Positions 1-12,113 of a stretch of 64,000 bases of DNA are shown piece by piece (positions within the stretch are counted from its first letter, which is position 1; each line of letters begins with the position of its first letter). The notes under the pieces are model-generated. The model searched no databases. It was not told where the DNA came from and was given only the letters and a program-made list of their open reading frames with translations. The stretch is from Xenoacremonium recifei (taxonomy: Eukaryota > Ascomycota > Sordariomycetes > Hypocreales > Nectriaceae). The stretch spans positions 308,158 through 372,157 of the forward strand of contig WOFQ01000032.1 of NCBI GenBank assembly GCA_012184525.1, read 5' to 3'. The position numbers were made by a program, and so were the translations under genes.

Positions 1-50
1 CTCTAGAATTTGAGCTCGCCGGCGCTTCGTTGGGCTGTGCAGCAGCCAGC

Positions 51-3000
51 ATGACCACCCAACTTCTGGCCACGGAGCTGGCCAACCTGGTTCAGGAGAG
101 CAAGCGGAAACACAACGACCTTCGCCAAGTGAGCCAGCCACCTCTCCCGACCCTCAACGTTCCAGGCACGATTTAACATGTCTCTACCTCCAGGCAGCAG
201 AAAAGTCATTAGAGGAGCTCAAAAACTTGAGGAATACATCTGAACAAACAGCTCCCGAAGGTAGCTTCATCTCCCCGCAAGCGTGTATCCATTTATGGTA
301 TCTGGATCTGATGCCCGATAGAACTGTCGCAAAAAGTTAACTTTGTCAACCCATTCATCATTGCTTGCGGCACCAAGAATGCAAAGTTCACCGCCATTGC
401 CATCGTCTGCCTGCAGAGGCTTATTGTGTCTCGTGCTCTCCCGCGTTCCAAGCTGAACCAAGTGCTGGAGGCTTTGATGCAGGCTTCGTCGGCTGGTCTC
501 GACGTGCAACTCAAAATCTTACAAGCGCTACCCTCCCTCTTGCAAAACTACGCCTCCGACTTGAAAGGAAATCTGCTAGTGACAGCACTTAATATCTGCT
601 TCATCTTACAGAGCAGCAAGAATGCCATCGTCAACCACACTTCCGCAGCTACTCTTCAGCAGCTTGTTGTGTCGGTCTTTGACAAGGTGGTGGCCGAAGA
701 CAGTAGGTTCGCAATTCAAATCTTCAAAACTCTTTCTAACTATGAGCAGAGAGCAGCACCGATGCTCCTATCGCAGGTGAAGCACCTACGCCGGATGGTA
801 AAGTTGAGCTTCGTGCTGCCGCATTGGATGCTTATAGAGTAAGCCGCATTCTGCCGCCTGAGTTCTTCATCTAACCAGAGCAGGTGTTCAATGATCTCTG
901 TCTCATGACAGAAAATCAACGGCCTGAGTTCTTACGCTTCTCTGGACTTCAACAAACCTTCGGCCTTGAGTTGATCGAGTCTGTCATTACTAACCACGCC
1001 GCCGTTTTCACAAATCATCCAGAGCAGGCCCATATCCTGCGGACTCGGGTGATGCCCCTCATTATGAGTGCTCTCAAAGGCAAGCCCAACTTTGCGACGA
1101 CAGTCAGACTTGTTCGTATTCTCTACACCATGCTCCGACGCCACATCAACATCTTGCCAGAGGAGTGTGGAGAATCGTTAGAAATTCTGACGCATCTTCT
1201 TGATCAAGACGCGGCGGTGTGGAAACGAGCGCTATGCATGGAGGTATTCCGGGGCATCTTCGCCGAGCATGCCCTCGTTCGCCGAATATTCGCCCTTTAC
1301 GACGCCCAAGAAGGACAGAAGAAGATCCTCAGGACTCTGACGGCGACATTCGTGCGGATCAGTACCGAGAAGCCAGCGGTCATAGGCCTCGGTCCTCAGT
1401 CTTCTCTTCCCACAGCCAGCGTTCATACCGGCTCGTCAGGGTCATCGGATCAAGCGATACTCGAGGCGAGTGGTGTTACCGGCATCATCAGCGGTTCTAT
1501 ATCCTCCGAGACCACCGTTACCGGCATCAGCACTCAGTGGAGCTCAGTCCGAGTTCCCTGTATTGATCAATTAGACAAGACCGATCCCCCGGCTATCCCA
1601 GAATCCTACATTTACAGTCTCATCCTCACTTGCATTTCATCCATCTCAGATGGTCTTGCCAAGTTCATCCTCCCTCTTACCGTTCCGGGCGAACCCCGAA
1701 GTCGAAGGAAGGCTTCTAAGGAGAGTGGCCGCGAGTCGCCAATACCCGCTCATACGGAGGCGGAAGCACAAACGTCCAAGGGTAGACTTGAACGGTCCGC
1801 ATCCTTCAAGAAGAACCCAGTTCCTATTAATCCACTCTCCTTAGAAGACCATCCTATGTTTGCAGATGTCAAAATCTGTGCAGCTATCGTCGATGAATGC
1901 TGGCCAGCCATCCTCGCGACATGTTCGACCTTTCTCTACTCCGCCCTGGACTCGGAATATTACCACGGGCTAGTCCGCGCCTTCCAAAGGTTTGCTCATG
2001 TGGCAGGCCTGCTCCAACTCTCTACGCCCAGAGATGCCTTCTTGACGACTCTAGGTAAAGCGGCGGTGCCACCAAACGTCTTCTCGGCTTGTCTAAATGC
2101 TGGCCAATCCCGCACCTCTGCTCCTAGTACCCCTACTGAGGCTTCAGGTAGCAACACCCTTTTCAGCAATGCTCGCGGGCTTTTGAGTGTTGAAAGCTTG
2201 ACCCCAACGACGCCATCTGGGGATAAGCAGCGACATGGATCATTCGACAGCACTGCAGCCACGCTGACGACTCGCAATCTCCTTTGCCTGCGGGCTTTAC
2301 TCAACTTGGGTATTGCCCTGGGACCAACCCTGAATCAAGCCTGGAGCATCATTCTCGAGACGCTCCAGCAGGCTGACTTTGTCCTATTTACGACTGGGAA
2401 AGCCCCAGGTCGGACTCCTACATTGAACCGAGCCCCGGATACAGGGAACGAGGATCCAAACTCCTTGATGGCAAACTTCGGGACGGAGGTCCGAGCAGTG
2501 GAAACCGCTGCCTCCAGACTGATTGAAAGCACCATAGACTTTCCGAATGATGCCTTCATCGAGGTCGTCCAGGCAATATGCCATCTCCTCGTTCAGCGAC
2601 CACCTGAGCCGAAGGATTCTGGCAATCAGCAGAACTTGACGGCAGATTCCAAGCCAGTCCGAACCCCTTCTGGGCAGCATCGAAGGATTGGAAGCATTTC
2701 AGCTAGTGGAAGCACAAGGTCGACCCAGGAAGATCAATTCGCCTTGGCGAAATTGGGAGACATTGCGACTATCAATATGGAAAGGCTTCTTGAGTATTCT
2801 CCCTCTGAATCCGGGTGGGAGCTCCTCACGGACGAACTCATCAAAACTCTGACTTCCTTGTCCATGAACGCGTCCGTTCGAACCAGGGCAGCCGATATCC
2901 TCATCAGACTTACTCTTGAGGCTGCAGGCGTGGTTTCCAGCTTTCCTACAGAATTCCGTGGAGAGATTCAACTACTCTTGCTCGGAGACTTGCGGAAAGC

Positions 3001-5481
3001 TCTTGAGCCACTTCTTCAAAGCGATCGAGAAGTCTCCGTAGCAACGCACTCTACCGATATTGATATTCACAAGATCATCCTCGAGGGCCTGAAAAGCATT
3101 ATTGAGCATCATGGCGAGAATCTCGTCAGTGGATGGGACATTGCTTTTGAGATTATCGGCACAATATTCATCACAAAGACAGCCTCCTCTGATGACCACA
3201 GAGGTTCTTCGGCAAACCCAATCTTGCTCGACACACGCTCAGGGAAATTAATTCGATCTTCCTTCAGCTCTCTTCAGCTAATCTGCTCTGACTTCCTCGC
3301 GTCATTACCTAACTCTTGCTTCTTGATCCTCGTCGATACCCTCTACAAGTTCTGTTCGCAGGATGATGATCTCAACATTGCACTGACGGTAAGTCGACGA
3401 ACCTAGCCGTAATGTCGTCGCTAATTTTCACGTAGACGGTTACTTTCTTCTGGGTCCTGTCAGATTTCCTCTCTGGCAAGCATGAATCACTAGAAATCAC
3501 GGCAGAGATGATGCAAGACGCAGAAGCTTCTGATCTAGAGAAGATGGCAGCGGACCAGAGCTACAAAGGCTCGGATGCCGCTCTGTGGATGCTATTGTTA
3601 CTGAGACTCACCACTGTCACGACCGATGACCGGCTTGAGCTGCGGAACAGCGCCATCCAAACACTCCTGAGAATCTTTGATGCTTACGGAGAGCGACTCA
3701 ACCCGGAGGCATGGTCAATATGTATCAAGTCTGTCATTTTCAAGCTACTCGCCTCTATTGAAGAGGAACTTCGAGCTGCGGACGCAGATGGCGAAGATGA
3801 AAGCGACCCGGAGTGGAATGAGACTGCGGTAGTCGTTTTGAACGGCATTTCCAGTCTCTTGGCCAATTATCTTGATATCCTAACGGTTCATTCTTCTTTC
3901 AATGCTCTGTGGAGAGAGTTGCTCGGCCATTTCGCAACACTACTTGATTTTAAGATCCTTGACATCAACACTGCAACCTTCAAGGCTCTCAGCCACGTCT
4001 TGTCACAGACCGGGGAAGAAGGGAGCCCGACGTTTAACAAACCCACGATCGATTTTGCTTGGGATTTGTGGTCAAGAGGTGTCCCAACTTCGAGGGAGGT
4101 AAAGGGCAAGAGTCAGGATAACCAAAACTGTCTCATCGCCTATATCTCTGCTCTCACAGAGGTTTATAGGCTGATCCAAGATACTCTCTCTGTGGAACGC
4201 GTCCAGAAGATGCTCACGCTACTACGTGAAACCCTGGAAGAGGCTTCCGTTGGGAGCTACGTGGCTGACATTGAGTACGTTACGCCTCTACAAGCCCACA
4301 TTCTCGAGGCCATACAAATGATCCGGACCAATATCAACGGAGTCCCTGCCGCAATGATAAAGCAAGTAGCCGAATTCGTGCTGTTTGCGTTCGACCAAAC
4401 GAAAGTCGAGCCTAAGCGGACATACATTGCTCTATCCAAGGCTAGCATGAAGATGACAGAAACGCTCATCCTCCACCACGCACTAGATCTGCATATCTAC
4501 ACCAGCGGAGCTGTCTCGGATGCACTGGCGGCGCTCTGCAAACCCATCGTCCTCAAGTACCGATTTAGCACCATCACAAAATCCGTCCAGCCATGGAGGA
4601 TGGCAACCTCTTCAGTGCTTGTCATCCTCGACGCCACTCTCCCACGACTGAAGTCGCTAGACATCCCACGCAGCGTGATTCAAAGCATATGGGCCACCAT
4701 CGTTGAGATTGCAGATGGAATTCTCAGTGCGGATTGCGACAGTGCAACCTCCGAGACCAACTTTGCCGATGACGAGTCGTTTGACATTGAGTCATTCCAC
4801 AAGCTTCGAGAGCTTATAATTCCGTCCCTAGGGGCTGAGGTTGTCGCAGAGAAGACCCGAAAGTCGTATGCCCATAGTCTCTTCAGGACTTCGATCATCC
4901 ATGCACCCTCTCCCGCAGAGGAGTCAATCATCAACGGCACTCATGAGGCTGGGCTCGCAGCGCTCTACGCTCCTCGGGCCGGGCGAACAGTCTTAGTGCC
5001 TCCGACAACACGGGCAAGGATGGCATATGTTGCCTTTGACGAGCTCTTCTCGCTCGTCGCTCAGGAACGGCCAGCTATTGTCATCCAGCCCCCCACTCCG
5101 AAATCCCCAGGGTTCAAGCACGATCAATTCGAGCCTCCGGTGTCCCTACACGTACGCATCGCCACTACAGCTGCTCCGTTCCTCATTCTACGGTGTGCTT
5201 TAACACTACGATGCTACATTGCGGATCAACCGCTGCGGGGCAAGATGCCGCAGCCCCTAAGCCAGCGGAAGGAGTTGTTGTGGGTGTTGCGGAAGCTGGT
5301 CGATCTGAAGAGCGAGAGCGAGGCGATTCCGGAGCTGAGCGGAGTCGAGAGCGAATCGAGGAAGCATCTGCTGAGGCTTTATCCACTGATTGTGCGGGCA
5401 TCAGGAGTTGCAGCGGATGAGAAGGTGGCTGTGCTTTTGCGGGAAGCTTTGGAGGTGGTGGGAGGCGAGTTGGGGATGTGA
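51..5481 (+). CDS. MON2: MON2 homologue, Golgi/endosome trafficking scaffold
   Basis: Large protein related to Sec7-type Arf-GEFs but lacking a Sec7 domain; in yeast Mon2 acts at the trans-Golgi and endosomes with Dop1 and Neo1 in membrane recycling. Six exons are proposed: 51-128, 194-260, 322-702, 750-838, 884-3388 and 3436-5481, all with GT-AG borders. The spliced frame is open for 1721 codons, the usual length for filamentous fungi. The N terminus (TQLLATELANLVQESKRKHN, then AAEKSLEELK after intron 1) is the conserved start of the DCB region. The HUS-like region follows (ALDAYRVFNDLCLM across intron 4), and the C-terminal half is helical-repeat-like. The 703-749 intron was placed because it restores the conserved VELRAAALDAYR frame. 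The start is the first ATG, 50 bases from the window edge. Four of the five introns lie in the first 900 bases. Confidence 0.93.
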
Positions 5482-5955
5482 GGGGAGTGACTTGTGAAAG
5501 CTTCAAGCTGAATTGGTTGTCCTATGTGCATCGATAGTTTTGATTGGGTTGTAAGGTGTTGAGCGAGGAAATAATTAGGAAAATGTCATTTCAATTCATA
5601 TGCGCCTAATGGGTATGATCCGAAGAAACCAACATAAAGTAGTGCATTATGATGCAACACTTCATGAACACCTAAATCGTCATACATAGACTCACACACA
5701 TGGTCATAGTCCAGATGCACAGACTATGAAAATGGGCACTCCTCCCACTGCTACAAATATGGCACATCTCCTTCAATCGCCGCCAGGTCGAAATCCTCGT
5801 CTAGGGTAGGTATCTGCTGCTGTCCAAGGCTGACCCCACAATGTACCTCACTACAATGGCGGGGCACAGAATTTCACGTCAACCTCGACGCCCAAAATTT
5901 CCCAAGCAGCCTTAAAGCTCTCTCATTCTATTCCCTCCTCTTCCACGCAGCGATC
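5482..5955. other. Intergenic, MON2 3' end to TRM7 5' end
   Basis: About 470 bases holding the MON2 3' untranslated region and the TRM7 promoter and leader. The last 60 bases before the TRM7 start are CT-rich, as is common in fungal leaders. No gene, RNA or repeat seen. Confidence 0.7.
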
Positions 5956-7161
5956 ATGGGCAAATCCTCCAAGGACAAGCGCGACGCCTACTACCGGCTG
6001 GCCAAAGAGCAGGGCTGGCGTGCCCGCAGCGCCTTCAAGCTGCTGCAGCTCGACGAAGGTGAGCCTGTTCGGCCTTGTGGAAGGCAAAGGCTGTTTCGCT
6101 GATGCATCTGTCTCCTAGAATTCGATCTCTTTTCCAACGTGACGCGAGTCGTTGATCTGTGCGCCGCGCCGGGAAGCTGGTCGCAGGTGCTCTCGCGCGT
6201 GCTGATCCAGGGCGAGCAGTTTGGGCGCTCGGCGTGGCAGGACCGTGAGGCCCAGTTCCGACTGCACCTGGTGGGCATCTTCCCAGACAGCGATGAAGAG
6301 TTGCATGCCGAGGCAGCGAGGATAGAGGAAGCGAGGACAGAACAATCGGGGCCGCGCGAGGACGTCAAGATCGTGTCCATCGACCTGCAGCCCATCTCGC
6401 CTCTAGCCGGCATCACCACGCTGCGCGCCGATATCACACACCCCGCGACTGTTCCCCTGCTGCTCAGCGCGCTCGATCCGGAATATGACCCTGCGAAGGC
6501 TGGCACGCAAGCCTCACATCCAGTCGATCTGGTGCTCAGCGACGGCGCGCCAGATGTGACGGGGCTGCACGACCTGGACATCTACGTGCAGTCGCAGCTG
6601 CTCTTCGCGGCGCTGAACCTGGCGCTGTGCGTGCTCAAGCCGGGCGGCAAGTTCGTGGCCAAGATCTTCCGCGGGCGCAACGTGGACGTGCTCTTTGCGC
6701 AGCTCAAGATCTTCTTCGAGCGCGTGGTGGTTGCCAAGCCACGCAGCAGCCGCGCCAGCAGCATCGAGGCGTTTATTGTGTGTATCGGCTTCCGCCCGCC
6801 CCCAGGGTTTCGTGCCAGTCTTGAGGAGCCGCTGGGCGTGGGCGAGCGGCTGGAGAAGATGGTCGAGCAGGCCCGGGCCGAGCAGGGCGGTTCCGAGGCC
6901 GGCTCTGATCCCGCGCCGGCAGTAAGCGGCGTAACGGAGATGGAGGTCTACGATGAGATTGAAGAAGACAACGAGCAGACCAGGGGAAGTCGCTGGATTG
7001 CGCCGTTCATTGCGTGTGGAGATCTATCCGCCTACGACTCCGATGCCTCTTACCAGCTCCCCGAGGACTATGTGTCTCTAGATCCGGTCCAGCCGCCCAT
7101 CGCACCGCCGTATAAACGCGCCGTCCAGCTGCGAGCCGCCATGTCGGGGTCTCCGCGGTAG
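5956..7161 (+). CDS. TRM7: TRM7/FTSJ1-type tRNA 2'-O-ribose methyltransferase
   Basis: SAM-dependent methyltransferase of the FtsJ/RrmJ family, 381 residues from two exons (5956-6058 and 6119-7161). Trm7 methylates the ribose at positions 32 and 34 of the anticodon loop of certain tRNAs, with partner proteins Trm732 and Trm734. The N terminus (MGKSSKDKRDAYYRLAKEQG) is typical. The SAM motif VVDLCAAPGSWSQVL follows the intron, and the K-D-K-E catalytic tetrad is readable as K28 (SAFKLL), D176 (LVLSDGAPDVTG), K216 (GGKFVAKIFRG) and E251 (SSIEAFIV). A charged insert near residues 95-115 and an acidic, extended C terminus go beyond the bacterial enzyme and are common in fungi. The stop lies 31 bases from that of the convergent acetyltransferase gene, so their 3' untranslated regions must overlap. 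Confidence 0.94.
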
Positions 7162-7192
7162 ACATATGCCATGAATCACAAACAAAAGACAA

Positions 7193-7902
7193 TCAATGGC
7201 CCTGCGGCACGGCCTTCTCCTTGGGCCCCGGCACCTCCAGCACCACCAGCCCGGCCGACGGCCCCTGATCAAAGTCCACGGCGCCCAGCTCGCGCTTGTA
7301 CAGGCGTGCCGCGGCGTGGTCGTGCGTCATGAGCAGCAGCCCGCGCATGTCGGGCCACTCGTCGACGATCTCCTTGACCGCGCGCATCAGCCACGACGCC
7401 AGCCCGCGCCGCTGGAAGTCGTCCACCACGAACACATCCGTCAGGTACGCAAACGTCACGTAGTCGGTCACCACGCGCGCGAAGCCCACCATCTTGACCT
7501 GCGAGCCTTCGTCCCCGGGCCGTGCAATCCCGCTGGCTGTTTTGCTGTCAGCACCTATGGGACGGTAGAAGGCAATTGGCAAAGGGGGGGGATCTGAAGT
7601 AGGAGGGATAACGCACTCTTCATCTCGGCCTCGGTCTGCGGCGTCCAGTACACGCCCACCGTCAGGCAGTGCTGCAATATCTTGTTCACCTGCTCCAGAT
7701 CCAGCGCCGAGCTCCACCACTGCTGGTCCAGCGACGCATTGAAGACGTGCGGGTCGACGTAGCTCTTGTCGTTGGTCACGAAGAAGTTGTCGCGGTGCCA
7801 GAAGCGCACCCGGCCTTCTGGTTGCTGCTGCTGCTGTTCGCGGGAGCCCATGCTTACGGCGGTCGTCGTGGGGGCAGCGGCGTCTCTGCGGTCGTCGAGC
7901 AT
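7193..7902 (-). CDS. GNAT-family N-acetyltransferase
   Basis: Two exons on the minus strand (7902-7617 and 7554-7193) give 215 residues; the 62-nt intron runs gtgcgt to catag. The acetyl-CoA-binding core is clear near the C-terminal half: VGFARVVTDYVTFAYLTDVF, then VDDFQRRGLASWLM, which carries the Q/R-x-x-G-x-A pyrophosphate-binding motif, followed by LLLMTHDHAAARLYKRELG. The N-terminal part (FWHRDNFFVTNDKSYVDPHV) resembles the fungal GNAT proteins of unknown substrate that often carry a histone-acetyltransferase HPA2-like annotation. The start at 7902 is the first ATG of exon 1; a second ATG (MGSREQ) lies 17 codons further in, before a short Gln run. The substrate cannot be read from sequence. 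Confidence 0.85.
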
Positions 7903-8782
7903 TCTCTGGAAACGGGACTGGGAGTGAAGCCGTGTTGTTGGTAGAGATAGGATGACTACTGGTGTACAAGGGAGGATGCGATGCTCGAGTCACAGGCTAG
8001 TCTTCTGAGTCACCAACAATCAATCAATGCAAGAACCAGGAAATTTCCCACCCCCAGCCCAGCATTTGAAGATTCACGTCTACAAGGATCCCTGCCCATT
8101 GCGGCTCTTTGTTCTTCCCGGGCCCAGCACGCCCAATAGCGAGGCGCGCCCATAATCGTGAACAGAGTGCCAACTCCCCCAAGATCTGTCTGGATCTGGG
8201 CGGCTACCCACGGCTCTCAGGCACTAGGCCGGAAATGGGGGGAGCGGGCGATCAGATCACACGCCCTATGTACGGGACCTCGTGTCGTTAGTCACTGGTT
8301 TTCCCCGCTGGGAGGGCATGGTGATGGGGTCAGGTGGCTGATGATGATGGATGGATGGAGGGAGGGAACGGTGAACAAGGTTTGCGGGGTAGATAGATAG
8401 ACGCTGGCCGTGAGGGGGACCATCAATTCCATTGATTGCCCTGAGTACGAACTGAGGGGGTATAGTATTCCTAGAAATTATCGAAGCGAGTGGTATGGTA
8501 TATGAGTAGGTTGTCTCTGCACGGCGGCGAGGACTGGACTGGACTGGACTGGTGCGGCTGGCTGCTAGACAGGCAAGCCCTCGTCTATCCGACAAACCAG
8601 CAGCGAAGGGGAAGGTGACCGCGATGATAATGCGAGAGCGGCCCTCCCCCCCAGCGCCCAGTGGGGTCATGCGGTGAGCTATCTAAGACGGGAACGAGGG
8701 TGGGCAATGCTGCGCCCGCTGGTTATCGTCGTGTAAATGCGGCATCCGTGAGGACGGAAGCAAAGAAGAAGAAAAAAGGTCT
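7903..8782. other. Intergenic, GNAT promoter and 3' side of the wall-protein gene
   Basis: About 880 bases, mostly the upstream region of the minus-strand acetyltransferase. It holds a short (GGACT) x4 microsatellite at 8531-8552. Open frames here (for example 8266-8670 minus) lack family features and read as chance frames. No RNA gene seen. Confidence 0.6.
8531..8552. repeat. (GGACT)n microsatellite
   Basis: Four perfect GGACT units plus two bases, in non-coding DNA between the GNAT and wall-protein genes. Confidence 0.9.
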
Positions 8783-9427
8783 CTACCAAAGGCCGTAGAC
8801 TGCCGCCGCGCCCGCCGCCGCCACAACCGCCAGAACGTGACGGCCGGCCGTAGCCGCGCTGGCCCCGGATCCGGTGGGCACGGAGCTCGCTGCCGCCGTG
8901 GTGCCGGAGGCCGACGCCGAGATGGCCGGCTGGGACACGGAGGCGCCCGCCGCAACAGTGGCCGTCGATGCGCCGAATGGAGGGGATGTGAGGCTGCCCG
9001 TCTCGAGAACGAGCTCCGTGGCCACGTCGCTGACCGAGGTCATGACAATCTCGTCCGTCAACTGCAGAGACGTCTCGCTGCTCGTCTTGCTGACCTTCTT
9101 CTTCATCGTCGTTTCCACCGCCAGCTGAGTCGTTTCAACGCTGGGAGCCACCGTCCTCGCGGCGAGCTGGAGATAGCTGGGTGAGTACGTCGCCGTGCCG
9201 GAGTATTCGGCGCAGCCGGGGACGGTGGTCTTGGGCGGAGCCGTGCCGCCGCCGCAGTCGAGAAAGGCGCACACCTCGCCCGTCTCGGGCACGTACCAGA
9301 CGCGCGTGGCGTAGGCATCTCCTCCGGACGGGCTGACAACCGAGTCGGTGTAGGTGCAGCCGCTGAGGTCGGTACGGGCGAGGGCCAGGCTCGCGGCAGT
9401 GAGGAGGACGAGGAGGTGGGAGGCCAT
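8783..9427 (-). CDS. Secreted Ser/Thr-rich protein, probably GPI-anchored
   Basis: Intronless 214-residue protein. Residues 1-17 (MASHLLVLLTAASLALA) are a signal peptide. The conserved ectodomain follows: CTYTDSVVSPSGGDAY, then TRVWYVPETGEVCAFLDCGGG, then PPKTTVPGC and YSGTATYSPSYL, with about four cysteines. A Ser/Thr/Ala-rich stalk comes next, and the C terminus is hydrophobic (LAVVAAAGAAAVYGLW) after a small-residue stretch, as in a GPI-attachment signal. Proteins with this core are widespread in filamentous ascomycetes. I recall them being labelled 'siderophore biosynthesis enzyme', but nothing in the sequence supports an enzyme. Likely role: cell wall or plasma-membrane surface protein. 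The start is the ATG that opens the signal peptide; open frame upstream of it uses no ATG. Confidence 0.85.
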   Translation of the reverse strand: MASHLLVLLTAASLALARTDLSGCTYTDSVVSPSGGDAYATRVWYVPETGEVCAFLDCGGGTAPPKTTVPGCAEYSGTATYSPSYLQLAARTVAPSVETTQLAVETTMKKKVSKTSSETSLQLTDEIVMTSVSDVATELVLETGSLTSPPFGASTATVAAGASVSQPAISASASGTTAAASSVPTGSGASAATAGRHVLAVVAAAGAAAVYGLW

Positions 9428-10793
9428 TGTGTGCTTCGCGAGACCAGCTGTGGAGAAATAATGACCGTGTAAGAGAGGCGGTGATGAATGGAAAGACTGA
9501 TAGTACTTCAAGGAGCGTGGTGGTGATGGACACACAACAAAGAACAACCAAACGTGCCGGCAACAAGTTTCTGTCGAAAGGAATGGCCGCAAGAGAAGAG
9601 ATGGAAATTTCAACTCCACGATGGACCAGCTCCACGGGGGCCAGCTGGCCTAGAAAAAGGGAAAAAGACCCTCTCGTCGCCTCTGATCGTCCCCGACCGG
9701 GTGGCACAATCGGGCCAGAAGGCAATCTCGCGAGGGCATGCATGGCTCAGCAAACAAAGCTCAAGACCCTCGGTTTCAGGACCGATCGCCGGGCTTAGGG
9801 CGCGCTGAGGGCATGTTTTAGGGGCGTTTGAGGGCCGCGCCTTGCCGGGAACGGGATGGAGGGCATTCGCAGAGGGGCTGTCACAGCGTGCGAGGGCTGC
9901 CAACGGGAATGACGTCTTTGTTAGTCTGGGGAGCTTCTCCTGACTATCATCGACTCGTCGGGCTGAGCCAAGGCGCTAGAGGCGAATAGTTGAGCGTTTA
10001 TACAATATATCGGCATCTCATCCGTACCGCGATGCCTGACGGCTGTCCCTACATGACCATTAGCCCTCTATTCGCTTGCATTCTTTCTCTTTGCACACCG
10101 CCCTGCTGACTGACTGACAGACTCAAAAGAAAAATTGAAATGAGCTGCCCGCCAAGCGTTTGCGGGTTCTCTCTAGCCTCGCCCGGCCGAGCCCTTCCGT
10201 CTGGTATCACCTTCTGGTCCGAGATTGGCTCCTCATCCGAGCGAAGGATCGTCCATCTCGCTAATTTTTCTCGTCAGAGCGCGCAGAGACATGACCTCAT
10301 CGCTGGTCAGCAGTCAGGGTCCAAGGGAGAGCATGTGAGGGGCTTGTGATGGGCCGCGGGACTTCAGGGAGGAATGGGAGATTCGGATTGCCATCATCAG
10401 TGTTGCATCCAGATCGACAAACGCTCCCTCTGGCCCCCAATTGGGATGAGATCCGCTGGCTGTTACAGTGCCCTGGCGAGCTGGCAAAGCGAGGTGGGCA
10501 AACACGAGGTGCATAGCGGCAGATGACGATGATGATGATTTTGCTGTTGTTGTTTTCTCACCCTCGTCTATCTGGGTAGGTACCTAAGCGAGCCATGCAC
10601 GTGTTATTGGCGCGCGACTCCGTCTAACTCAGGAAGGCGCGAGGCGATAATTACCGACCTAAGGATGCGACAAAGCAACTCCCCAAAAACGTAGCTTAAC
10701 TGAGCATCTGAACTCCATCACATTCCATCACAAAAATGAAAAGCAAAGAAACCCCTCAGAATATTATTCTGATTGTTCAGAAACGCAAAAAGA
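9428..10793. other. Intergenic, upstream of the wall-protein gene
   Basis: About 1.4 kb with only short frames of no recognisable family. The first 300 bases should hold the promoter of the minus-strand surface-protein gene. Nothing else assigned. Confidence 0.6.
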
Positions 10794-10867
10794 TGATTCC
10801 GCCCGGGCTCGAACCGGGGACCTTCTCGGTGTTAACGAGATGCCATAACCAGCTAGACCACGGAACC
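10794..10867 (-). tRNA. tRNA-Val (anticodon AAC)
   Basis: Reading the minus strand from 10867, the acceptor arm GGTTCCG pairs with CGGAATC (one G-U pair). A D arm (TGGTCTAGCTGGTTA) follows, then the anticodon stem TCTCG/CGAGA around the loop TTAACAC, giving anticodon AAC. The T arm is CCCGG-TTCGAGC-CCGGG. The length is 74 bases including the discriminator A. No intron is present, CCA is not encoded, and both internal promoter boxes are intact. It stands alone in intergenic DNA. Confidence 0.95.
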
Positions 10868-11664
10868 GATGCTTGTCTAGGACAAGTCGTGGTGCTTGAG
10901 ATCTGGCATCACTAATACTATCTATGAGCTGAGAGCAATCTGAGAGAAGTCCTTGCAAACAGCATGCATATGCTCGCAGGCGTCTCGGACGATGTTAAAG
11001 AGTTTAACTCGCTTCCCCGAATATCAAGTTTCATTTTTGAGTCTAGATCTTTCGTGCAACCTAGCGAAACGGTGATGCACCGTGCCAGTTTCTGTGTTGC
11101 ATCGGACCTCCTGCAGCGCAACACTTGGGTGAAGACTCGGCAAATGAGACTTCGGAGATGCCGCTCAGAACACACAAGACGTATCCGTGGACCATAAAAC
11201 GACAGCTTGAGACGACGCTTCTTTAGAGGGGTTGGATATGCTTGCTCAGAGCTTGCATCTTGACTACGGAAATGATACGGCGCTCTCTGATGTTAGTCCA
11301 TGGACTTTGATCTCATAGCCCGCGAGGTTGCCGTAACCCCATCCTTCGAGGACGACCAACAAGCAGGCCTGAAAAGAACCAAGAAGGTATCATATTGCAC
11401 TGCATAATGACGATGATGTCTGAGGTCTGTGCCATGCGCATGTTTGATCTTAACTGCCTCCTCTACATCATTGAAATGTTGAAGTATTCCTCCATCAACT
11501 TGGTTATACACCAACTTGATTTAACCCTTCCTAGATACTTTTCACACAAAGCCGGACTGTATTCGCTGTTTCCAAGCATTACCAAATTGTTTTCTAAGAC
11601 CTCACATTCAAAGTCGCCTCAAAACATCTTTCTCTACCTCATCTTCGAGACCAGCTAGTTGACG
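10868..11664. other. Intergenic between tRNA-Val and a tentative small ORF
   Basis: About 800 bases without a convincing gene. The frame 11395-11658 (plus) encodes a hydrophobic peptide with no family features and is not called. Confidence 0.5.
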
Positions 11665-11874
11665 ATGTCACAACGTGCTGCAGCTGCACGCCGCTACACT
11701 ACCAGACGGGCAGGTCACAAGTCGGATGTCGCAGCATACCCTGGACCTAGAGATATTCATGAGACGCATTTTGGGCACTGGGATGGCAAGGATCGCGCAG
11801 ACAGCGACATGGCAAAACACCAAGTCATAGTTGGAGAAGACTTAGGGTTTAGTAACAGCCCACTACACGGGTAA
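11665..11874 (+). CDS. Tentative 69-residue orphan ORF
   Basis: An ATG-initiated frame of 69 codons follows a C/T-rich, fungal-leader-like stretch. The peptide is basic at the N terminus (MSQRAAAARRYTTRRAGHKS), then hydrophilic with no membrane segment, and I recognise no domain. It could be a real orphan, the first exon of something larger, or a chance frame. The only support is the start context and the leader-like sequence before it. Confidence 0.25.
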   Translation: MSQRAAAARRYTTRRAGHKSDVAAYPGPRDIHETHFGHWDGKDRADSDMAKHQVIVGEDLGFSNSPLHG

Positions 11875-12113
11875 AACTTCCGCGGAAAGTCACCACGTCA
11901 GGAACGAGATACGAAAGTTCAGATTGACACCTGTCATGTTGATTACGATGGGGCACAATTATTACAATAAAACATTTCTTTCTCTTTATCTCTCGATACT
12001 GTTGACTAACTCGATCCGATTATAATTCCAATAACACAGTCGGAGAATAGGAAATTTAACTAAAAACAAGAACCGACGGTATTCCTATGGCGAAAAGAAA
12101 GTAATTCCACTTT

